From Ignavibacteriaceae bacterium (GTDB taxonomy: Bacteria; Bacteroidota; Ignavibacteria; Ignavibacteriales; Ignavibacteriaceae), in contig JAPHUI010000370.1 in the NCBI GenBank assembly GCA_026193755.1, forward strand, positions 1-5,395: a DNA stretch of 5,395 nt. The letters run 5' to 3'. The notes beneath the pieces were generated by a model that saw only the letters and a list, made by a program, of their open reading frames with translations, ran no database searches and was not told where the DNA came from. Shown in pieces: positions 1 to 5,395 of the stretch (the first letter of the stretch is position 1; each line of letters starts with the position of its first letter). Made by a program: the position numbers and the translations under genes.

Positions 1-234
1 CGGTGAATTTGGAATTGCGGTTTGAAGGTTCAAAAAGTTTTGATGAACAATACATACAAATTCAGATTTGGAAACTTGTGTTTTATGATTTATCTCGTTT
101 GCAATATCTAATGCTGAAATTCTATTGAAGTCGTAGTTGTGAAAATGAAGTATATCCAGGGAAAAAATTACGAGGTAACAAAAAAGAATAATTCTTTCAA
201 TCAGAGTACGATATTTTATGACTGAATTTTCCAT
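1..234 (-). CDS. Hypothetical small membrane-anchored protein, N-terminal part (runs off the left edge)
   Basis: I do not recognise this protein. Reading the minus strand from an ATG at 234-232, the frame is open without a stop to the window edge and gives 78 residues beginning MENSVIKYRTLIERIILF. A short basic/polar start is followed by one hydrophobic stretch at about residues 14-29 (rich in I, L, F, V), which suggests a signal anchor or uncleaved signal peptide. After it comes a His/Asn/Asp patch (HFHNYDFN, 30-37) and a later FVCIVHQNF segment (59-67) with a Cys and a His. This layout vaguely recalls small secreted or periplasmic Bacteroidota proteins with His and Cys patches, but that is only an impression. 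The gene diverges from the acyl-CoA dehydrogenase operon. No Shine-Dalgarno lies close to this ATG. The frame stays open upstream to 360, so starts at an ATG (279-277) or a TTG (339-337, with AAAAGG four bases before it) are possible. Confidence 0.5.
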   Translation of the reverse strand, partial: MENSVIKYRTLIERIILFCYLVIFSLDILHFHNYDFNRISALDIANEINHKTQVSKSEFVCIVHQNFLNLQTAIPNSP

Positions 235-328
235 AATTACAACTACAAGATTAAATTTTTCCTTACTTAAATCAAGCATATTATTTTTGGAAAGGTTGAA
301 ATGATTAGATAAATCCAGCTCGATTAGA

Positions 329-359
329 TTGTTTATCAAAGCACCTTTTAATAGATTTG
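329..359 (+). promoter_or_regulatory. Bacteroidetes-type sigma promoter for the operon
   Basis: TTG at 329-331 is followed after 20 bp by TAGATTTG at 352-359, an exact fit to the TAnnTTTG -7 element and the TTG -33 element known for the primary sigma factor of Bacteroidetes. Transcription would start around 364-367, leaving a leader of roughly 25 nt before the ATG at 391. It is the only such pair I found with correct spacing and position ahead of the four-gene run. The fit is seen in the sequence; activity is inferred. Confidence 0.6.
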
Positions 360-382
360 TTTATTAAAATTATAAGCTTCCC

Positions 383-386
383 AAGG
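383..386 (+). promoter_or_regulatory. Ribosome-binding site (AAGG) of the acyl-CoA dehydrogenase gene
   Basis: AAGG ends four bases before the ATG at 391, which is rather close but supports this start over the next in-frame Met at codon 22. The following two genes have no comparable motif. Confidence 0.5.
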
Positions 387-390
387 TAAA

Positions 391-1560
391 ATGAACATTT
401 TCAAAGGTGTAGATTATTATAATATTGAGTCTCTTCTTACTCCTGAAGAGATAATGATTCGTGATACTGTTCGTGAGTTTGTATCGAACGAAGTTATTCC
501 AATAATTGAAAAACATAATAGAGAATCAAATTTCCCGATTCATCTTGTTCCTAAAATGGCAGAGCTCGGGTTGCTTGGAAATACCCTTCCAGAAAAGTAT
601 GGATGTACCGGGCTTAATTATGTTTCTTATGGATTGATCACTCAGGAACTGGAAAGAGGTGACAGTGGAATTAGAAGTTTTGTATCAGTTCAAAGCTCGC
701 TTGTTATGTATCCCATTTTTCGTTTTGGTAGTGAAGAACAAAAGGATTATTGGTTACCGCTCCTTGCAAGCGGGGAAAAGATAGGTTGCTACGGTCTAAC
801 CGAACCTGATTACGGTTCCAATCCTTCTGGAATGATAACTAAAGCTGAGAGAGTCAATGATGGATTTCTTCTTAACGGTGCAAAGATGTGGATAACAAAT
901 GGTACAATTGCAGATGTTGCTGTTGTTTGGGCTAAATTGGATGGAGTTGTAAGAGGATTTATTGTCGAGAAAGGAATGAAAGGTTTTACAGCACCCGAAA
1001 TGAAAGGAAAACACTCATTAAAAGCTTCAGTAACTTCTGAACTAATTTTCGATAATGTTTTTCTCCCTGAAAAAAATCTTCTTCCTAAAACAGAAGGTTT
1101 GAAAAATGCGCTAATGTGTTTAAATCAGGCTCGTTATGGAATTGCATGGGGAGTGGTTGGTGCAATGTTGGCCTGTTATGATTCAGCATTGAATTATGCA
1201 AAGAGTAGAAAGCAGTTTAGCAAGCCTATAGCCGGTTACCAGATAACTCAGGAAAAACTTGTTTATATGCTTACTGAAATTACAAAAGCTCAATTACTTA
1301 ATTTACAGCTCGGAAGAATGATGGATAAAGGTGAAGCAAAGCATGTTCAGGTTTCAATGGCAAAACGGAATAATTGTGAGAAAGCTCTGGAAATAGCTCA
1401 TGTAGCAAGAGAAATTCATGGTGCAAATGGAATAATTGATGAATACCCGGTTATGAGACACGCTGCAAATCTGGAGTCAGTCAAAACTTATGAGGGAACG
1501 CATGAAATGCATACTCTTATTATTGGTGAGGATATTACCGGGATTTCAGCATTTGAATAA
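391..1560 (+). CDS. gcdH: Glutaryl-CoA dehydrogenase-type acyl-CoA dehydrogenase
   Basis: This FAD flavoprotein should oxidise glutaryl-CoA and decarboxylate it to crotonyl-CoA, passing electrons to electron-transfer flavoprotein in the cytoplasm. The pathway is lysine, tryptophan or aromatic degradation. At 389 residues it is the full length of a bacterial family member. Residues 17-125 form the helical N-terminal domain, about 130-240 the beta domain with the FAD/substrate motif [13 protein letters not shown] (136-148) and WITN (167-170), and about 245-385 the C-terminal helical domain with ARYGIAWG (247-254), RKQF (273-276) and [10 protein letters not shown] (365-374). Glu368 is the expected catalytic base. 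SVQSSLVM (99-106) and ARYGIAWG are hallmarks of the glutaryl-CoA branch rather than the short- or medium-chain branches. Glu88 and Arg95 match the residues that contact the substrate carboxylate in human GCDH. It is the first gene behind the promoter at 329-359, with guaB 17 bp downstream. A broader acyl-CoA substrate cannot be excluded from sequence. Confidence 0.88.
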   Translation: MNIFKGVDYYNIESLLTPEEIMIRDTVREFVSNEVIPIIEKHNRESNFPIHLVPKMAELGLLGNTLPEKYGCTGLNYVSYGLITQELERGDSGIRSFVSVQSSLVMYPIFRFGSEEQKDYWLPLLASGEKIGCYGLTEPDYGSNPSGMITKAERVNDGFLLNGAKMWITNGTIADVAVVWAKLDGVVRGFIVEKGMKGFTAPEMKGKHSLKASVTSELIFDNVFLPEKNLLPKTEGLKNALMCLNQARYGIAWGVVGAMLACYDSALNYAKSRKQFSKPIAGYQITQEKLVYMLTEITKAQLLNLQLGRMMDKGEAKHVQVSMAKRNNCEKALEIAHVAREIHGANGIIDEYPVMRHAANLESVKTYEGTHEMHTLIIGEDITGISAFE

Positions 1561-1577
1561 ATACATTAAAATCTAAT

Positions 1578-3050
1578 ATGAGTGAAAAATTAAAAATTAC
1601 AGAGGCTCTTACATTTGATGATGTTTTGCTTGTACCAGCAAAATCATCTGTGTTACCGCGGGAAGTCGATGTATCTACACTGCTTACTCCTGATATTAAA
1701 TTAAACATTCCTATTATTTCAGCAGCGATGGATACTGTTACAGAATCTAATCTTGCTATCGCTATGGCAAGGGAAGGTGGCATTGGAATACTTCACAAAA
1801 ATATGAGTATTGAACGGCAGTGTGAGGAAGTTGATAAAGTTAAGCGTTCTGAAAGTGGAATGATTCAGGATCCTGTTACACTTACTCCAAATAAATCGAT
1901 TGGAGATGCATTAGAATTAATGAGAAAGTACAGTGTGTCGGGTATACCAATTGTTAATGATTCGAGGAGATTGGTTGGAATACTTACTAACAGAGATTTA
2001 CGTTTCGAGCCGAATGCAAAATTGAAGGTATCACAACTAATGACTAAAGAAAACCTTGTTACTGCACCATTAGGTACGACACTTGAAAAAGCAGAAAAGA
2101 TTTTACAGCAATATAAAATTGAGAAACTTCCAGTAGTAGATAAAAAGGGAATTCTCAAAGGTCTTATCACTTTCAAAGATATAATGAAAAAGAAAAAACA
2201 TCCGTATGCTTGTAAAGATGAGCATGGTAGATTGAGAGTGGGAGCAGCAGTTGGTGTCACCAAAGACACTTTTGAAAGAATAACAGAACTGATTTCTACT
2301 GGAGCCGATGTAATTGTAATTGATACGGCACATGGTCACTCAGCAGGAGTAATGAAAGTAATCAGGGAAGCAAGGAAAAAATTTAAGTATGCACAGTTAA
2401 TAGCTGGTAATATAGGCACTTATGAGGCAGCGCTTGATTTAATAAATTGTAATATTGATGCAATAAAAGTGGGTATTGGTCCGGGTTCAATCTGCACAAC
2501 TCGAGTAATTGCTGGTGTCGGTATTCCGCAGATTTCTGCCATAATGAATACATACAGTGCTTCAAAGAAAAAAGGTATACCAATTGTTGCAGATGGGGGC
2601 ATAAAACAAACCGGTGATGTTGCCAAGGCACTTGCTGCAGGAGCACATAGCGTAATGATTGGTAGTCTTTTTGCCGGGGTTGATGAAAGCCCGGGAGAAA
2701 CAATCTTATATGAAGGCAGAAGTTTTAAATCTTATCGCGGGATGGGCAGCATTGGTGCGATGAAGGAGGGGAGCAAAGATCGATATTTTCAAGATGTTGA
2801 GGATGATATTGGTAAGCTGGTTCCTGAAGGAGTTGAAGGACGCGTACCGTACAAAGGTCCTGTCGGAAATACAATCTACCAGCTTGTTGGTGGATTGAGG
2901 TCAGCAATGGGCTATTGCGGTACAAAAAATATCAATAGTCTAAGGAACAATTCGAAATTTGTAAAAATAACTCCTGCAGGTTTAAAAGAAAGTCATCCTC
3001 ACGATGTTATAATAACTAAAGAATCACCGAATTATCAAATTAAAAGATAA
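1578..3050 (+). CDS. guaB: Inosine-5'-monophosphate dehydrogenase
   Basis: GuaB oxidises IMP to XMP with NAD+, the committed step toward GMP, and acts in the cytoplasm as a tetramer or octamer. The 490 residues equal the usual bacterial length. The N-terminal barrel strand carries [10 protein letters not shown] (11-20). Two CBS domains (Bateman module) sit at about 95-148 and 155-205, and the TIM barrel resumes with DTAHGHS (249-255) and AGNIGT (276-281). The potassium and catalytic loop GPGSICTTR (301-309) places the nucleophile at Cys306. ADGGIK (338-343) and the phosphate-binding IGSLFAG (361-367) follow. The mobile flap has the Arg402-Tyr403 pair in DRYFQ and EGRVPYKG (420-427). All key residues are present, so the enzyme should be active, and the intact CBS pair allows purine-nucleotide allostery. 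The start gives the family-typical N terminus. No Shine-Dalgarno lies in the 17-bp gap, so cotranscription with the upstream gene is likely. Confidence 0.97.
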   Translation: MSEKLKITEALTFDDVLLVPAKSSVLPREVDVSTLLTPDIKLNIPIISAAMDTVTESNLAIAMAREGGIGILHKNMSIERQCEEVDKVKRSESGMIQDPVTLTPNKSIGDALELMRKYSVSGIPIVNDSRRLVGILTNRDLRFEPNAKLKVSQLMTKENLVTAPLGTTLEKAEKILQQYKIEKLPVVDKKGILKGLITFKDIMKKKKHPYACKDEHGRLRVGAAVGVTKDTFERITELISTGADVIVIDTAHGHSAGVMKVIREARKKFKYAQLIAGNIGTYEAALDLINCNIDAIKVGIGPGSICTTRVIAGVGIPQISAIMNTYSASKKKGIPIVADGGIKQTGDVAKALAAGAHSVMIGSLFAGVDESPGETILYEGRSFKSYRGMGSIGAMKEGSKDRYFQDVEDDIGKLVPEGVEGRVPYKGPVGNTIYQLVGGLRSAMGYCGTKNINSLRNNSKFVKITPAGLKESHPHDVIITKESPNYQIKR

Positions 3051-3075
3051 TCATCTATAAAAGTTACACTGATTA

Positions 3076-4353
3076 ATGCATAAAGTTCTTGTTGTTGCAT
3101 ACTATTTTCCGCCAATGGGACTCAGCGGAGTTCAACGAAGCCTAAAGTTTGTTAAGTACCTTAAAAATTATGGTTGGGAACCAACTGTTATTACAACTAG
3201 TGAAGTAGGTTATTTTGCACACGATCAATCCCTTCAAAAGGAATTGAACGAGACTGGCGTTAAAGTAATAAGGATTGGTGGGAAAGGACCTAACTCATTC
3301 CTCGCTCGTTTCGGAACTCTGAAGTTACCGCGAGAGTTCATTCGTAAATTATTAAATAAAATTAGCCAGACATTTTTTATTCCAGATAATAAAATATTCT
3401 GGTCCAGGAATGCAGTTAAAAAAACAATTGAATTAATAAACGGTGAAAATTTTGATCTTATTTTCGTTACGGGTCCCCCATTTTCACTTTTTTACGAATT
3501 TTCAAAATTTAAAAAACATTTCCACATTCCTTTCTTTTTTGACTATAGAGATATTTGGTATGAGAGTTATTTTGCCTTCTACCCTACACCTCTTCATAAA
3601 ATTCTTCATAAAAAAATGGAGTATAAATCACTAAAAGCTGCTGATAAAATTTCTGTTACTAATAGAATCGCAAAGGAAAAATTAATTAAAACTTATAATT
3701 TTCTAACTTATAACGACATTATTATCATTTCTCACGGCTTCGATCATGAAGATTTCGAAAAAATACCGGCTCAACCAAAATCCAAGAACAGAATGGCATT
3801 AATGTATTCGGGTATTTTTATGGTATATAATACACCTAAATATTTATTGAAAGCGTTTAAAGAATTAACTATAGAAAGACCGGATATTACTAAAAATATA
3901 GAGTTGCATTTTGTTGGGTTTTTGAGAAAAGAAAATGTTAACTTGATTCAAAATTTAAATCTTCAGGAGTTTGTTTTTGATCATGGTTATCTAAACCATG
4001 ATGAATCAATTGCAAAAATTAAATCTGCGGATATTCTTTGGATGATGGTGGGGAAAAGAAAGAATATTGATTCGATATTACCCGGAAAGTTATATGAGTA
4101 TATGGGTACTGCAAAACCGATTCTAGCATGTGTTCCAGAAGGTGCAGCGAAGCTTGCTTTAAGTGAGTATCCTGCTTCCTTTGTCTGTGAGCCTGATAAT
4201 ATTAATCAAATTAAAGAAACAATAATAAGATTATTTGATTTGTATAAACGAAATGAGTTTCCAGTAATTGATGAAGAAATAATTGCGAAATACAGAAGAG
4301 ACTTTCTAACAGAACAATTGGCGAAACAAATGAATATCATTCTAAAGGTATAA
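3076..4353 (+). CDS. Glycosyltransferase, GT-B fold, family 4-like
   Basis: The protein probably transfers a sugar from a nucleotide-sugar donor to a surface polysaccharide, lipopolysaccharide or glycolipid precursor at the cytoplasmic membrane face. Donor and acceptor cannot be read from the sequence. Its 425 residues fit a complete two-domain GT-B enzyme. The N-terminal Rossmann domain opens with VLVVAYYFPP (4-13) and the Gly-rich GLSGVQR (15-21), then has TGPPFS (132-137) and DYRDIW (156-161). The C-terminal donor domain begins near 240 with MYSGIF (243-248), then LHFVG (277-281) and PGKLYEYMGTAKPILA (336-351). Glu341 there matches the second Glu of the GT4 EX7E signature. The first Glu position is Ser333, as in several divergent GT4 subfamilies. 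I see no transmembrane helix. It starts 25 bp after guaB with no Shine-Dalgarno and ends 5 bp before purD. Long poly-A/T runs around 3360-3540 make it look more A+T-rich than its neighbours. Confidence 0.85.
   Translation: MHKVLVVAYYFPPMGLSGVQRSLKFVKYLKNYGWEPTVITTSEVGYFAHDQSLQKELNETGVKVIRIGGKGPNSFLARFGTLKLPREFIRKLLNKISQTFFIPDNKIFWSRNAVKKTIELINGENFDLIFVTGPPFSLFYEFSKFKKHFHIPFFFDYRDIWYESYFAFYPTPLHKILHKKMEYKSLKAADKISVTNRIAKEKLIKTYNFLTYNDIIIISHGFDHEDFEKIPAQPKSKNRMALMYSGIFMVYNTPKYLLKAFKELTIERPDITKNIELHFVGFLRKENVNLIQNLNLQEFVFDHGYLNHDESIAKIKSADILWMMVGKRKNIDSILPGKLYEYMGTAKPILACVPEGAAKLALSEYPASFVCEPDNINQIKETIIRLFDLYKRNEFPVIDEEIIAKYRRDFLTEQLAKQMNIILKV
3980..4002. repeat. Perfect 9-bp inverted repeat inside the glycosyltransferase gene
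   Basis: ATCATGGTT (3980-3988) and AACCATGAT (3994-4002) are exact reverse complements around the 5-base loop ATCTA. In the protein this spans DHGYLNHD (residues 302-309). No T-run follows, so it is not a classical terminator. It may be chance from the symmetric Asp-His/His-Asp codons. Confidence 0.5.
4344..4348 (+). promoter_or_regulatory. Ribosome-binding site of purD (AAAGG), inside the end of the glycosyltransferase gene
   Basis: AAAGG lies ten bases before the ATG at 4359 and overlaps the last codons of the preceding gene, whose TAA is at 4351-4353. The arrangement suits translational coupling and fixes the purD start, which also gives the standard N terminus. Confidence 0.5.
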
Positions 4354-4358
4354 AATTT

Positions 4359-5395
4359 ATGAATGTAGTTATTATCGGCTCAGGTGGGCGGGAACATGCT
4401 TTGGCTCTCAAAATCAAAGAGAGTCCAACATTATCTAAACTCTATATCATTCCGGGAAATCCAGGTACAAATTTTCTTGGCCAGAATGTTAATATGAATT
4501 TTTCAAATCATACCGAGGTAATTGAGTTTTGTAAAGAAAAAAAAGTTGATCTTGTTATAATTGGACCAGAACAACCTTTAGTTGATGGGCTCGCAAATGT
4601 CTTGAGAGAGAATCAAATAAATGTTTTTGGACCTAATAAGGAAGCTGCTCAAATTGAATCTTCAAAATATTTCGCGAAGAAAATAATGAAGGAGGCTGGA
4701 GTACCAACGGCAAAATATATTCCATTCACATCAAATATGCTTGGAACAGCCAGAGAATTTATAAAGAATAAGAAATATCCATGTGTTATTAAAACTGATG
4801 GTTTAGCAGCTGGCAAAGGAGTGTTTGTATGTAATGAACCGAAAGAAGCTGAAGATGCTCTTAATTTAGTTTTTCAGGATAAAATTTTTGGTGAATCGGG
4901 CGAAAAGATTCTGGTGGAAGAGTTTCTGGTTGGTGAAGAGGTCTCTGTTTTTGCAATTTGTGATGGTCATGAATTTATATGTATGCCCGCATCACAGGAT
5001 CATAAAAGAGTTGGAGATGGTGATACTGGTAAAAATACTGGTGGAATGGGAGCTTACGCTCCTGCCCCAATTGTTACTCCAAAAATGTTTGAAGAAATAA
5101 AAAACAGAATTTTATATCCTGTCTTGAGAACTTTAGATAAAAATAATGCAAAATTTATTGGTTGTCTCTATGCAGGTTTGATGATAACGGATGAAGGTCC
5201 AAAAGTAGTTGAATTTAATTGCAGATTTGGCGATCCCGAAACACAAGTTGTACTTCCAATTCTTAAGGGAGATTTTTTGGAATTACTTTATTCTGCTGCT
5301 TTGGGTAAAGTTATTATGGGTTCGGTTGATTATAATGGCGGATCCTCTGTGTGTGTTGTTGCTGCATCAGGAGGCTATCCTGATTCCTATAAAAA
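4359..5395 (+). CDS. purD: Phosphoribosylamine-glycine ligase (GAR synthetase), 5' part, cut by the right edge
   Basis: PurD is the ATP-grasp ligase that joins glycine to 5-phosphoribosylamine, the second step of de novo purine synthesis, in the cytoplasm. The window holds 345 codons plus two bases with no stop. Family members run to about 420-430 residues, so roughly the last 80 are outside. The N-terminal domain starts with VVIIGSGGREHAL (3-15), then IPGNPGT (31-37) and VIIGPEQPLVDGL (66-78). The ATP-grasp region shows ESSKYFAKKIM (100-110), VIKTDGLAAGKGV (143-155) and ILVEEFLVGEEVSV (184-197). DHKRVGDGDTGKNTGGMGAYAP (214-235) is the glycine/phosphoribosylamine-binding stretch. FNCRFGDPETQ (286-296) is the PurD signature, with Glu285 and Asn287 as likely magnesium ligands. 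The start is 5 bp after the glycosyltransferase stop and has a ribosome-binding site. No frameshift or missing key residue is visible in the part present. Confidence 0.96.
   Translation, partial: MNVVIIGSGGREHALALKIKESPTLSKLYIIPGNPGTNFLGQNVNMNFSNHTEVIEFCKEKKVDLVIIGPEQPLVDGLANVLRENQINVFGPNKEAAQIESSKYFAKKIMKEAGVPTAKYIPFTSNMLGTAREFIKNKKYPCVIKTDGLAAGKGVFVCNEPKEAEDALNLVFQDKIFGESGEKILVEEFLVGEEVSVFAICDGHEFICMPASQDHKRVGDGDTGKNTGGMGAYAPAPIVTPKMFEEIKNRILYPVLRTLDKNNAKFIGCLYAGLMITDEGPKVVEFNCRFGDPETQVVLPILKGDFLELLYSAALGKVIMGSVDYNGGSSVCVVAASGGYPDSYK

Noticed and set aside
273..280. Minus-strand TATGCTTG as a possible -7 box for the left-edge gene.
   Set aside because: It has one mismatch to TAnnTTTG and no TTG at the right distance upstream on that strand, so the support is too weak to annotate.
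796..1014. Minus-strand open frame of 72 codons opposite the acyl-CoA dehydrogenase gene.
   Set aside because: It lies wholly within a clearly conserved gene on the other strand, has no recognisable domain, and fits an antisense shadow.
1610..1617. TACATTTG, matching the TAnnTTTG promoter box, just inside guaB.
   Set aside because: It encodes the conserved LTFDD motif, lies downstream of the guaB start, and has no TTG element about 20 bp upstream, so it is most likely coding coincidence.
1865..2703. Several overlapping minus-strand open frames opposite guaB.
   Set aside because: All oppose well-conserved IMP dehydrogenase codons. Their translations show low-complexity, shadow-like composition and no family motif.
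3051..3075. The gap between guaB and the glycosyltransferase as a terminator or promoter site.
   Set aside because: The 25 bp hold no hairpin with a T-run and no TAnnTTTG box.
4888..5100. Plus-strand 70-codon open frame in another frame within purD.
   Set aside because: It overlaps the PurD ATP-grasp core and signature region, and the purD frame is uninterrupted, so there is no frameshift to explain and no independent gene.

Overview
This window looks like an ordinary chromosomal stretch from an A+T-rich member of the Bacteroidota/Ignavibacteriota group. That placement is an inference. It rests on a promoter before the first plus-strand gene that fits the Bacteroidetes-type consensus (TTG, about 20 bp, TAnnTTTG), on two of four plus-strand genes lacking any Shine-Dalgarno sequence, and on the overall low-GC codon use.

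Layout: at the left edge a minus-strand reading frame enters the window. It is the N-terminal part of a small, unrecognised, probably membrane-anchored protein (234 down to 1, continuing outside). A divergent intergenic region follows, with a good promoter at 329-359 and an AAGG ribosome-binding site at 383-386. Four plus-strand genes then run to the right edge with gaps of only 17, 25 and 5 bp: a glutaryl-CoA dehydrogenase-type acyl-CoA dehydrogenase (391-1560), IMP dehydrogenase guaB (1578-3050), a family-4-like glycosyltransferase (3076-4353) and the first 345 codons of purD, phosphoribosylamine-glycine ligase (4359 to the edge). I see no terminator hairpin between them, so they are probably one transcription unit.

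The genes do not form one pathway. GuaB (IMP to XMP, toward GMP) and PurD (second step of de novo IMP synthesis) are both purine enzymes. The dehydrogenase points to lysine/tryptophan or aromatic-compound catabolism through glutaryl-CoA, and the glycosyltransferase to surface polysaccharide or glycolipid synthesis. The set looks like a mixed housekeeping operon of the kind found in this phylum.

I found no mobile element, CRISPR array, RNA gene or evidence of a new defence or biosynthetic system. The observations worth a second look are modest: active-site residues predicting a decarboxylating glutaryl-CoA dehydrogenase, the clean Bacteroidetes-type promoter, the uncertain start of the left-edge protein (including a repeated LDLS motif in its possible extension), and a perfect 9-bp inverted repeat inside the glycosyltransferase gene.
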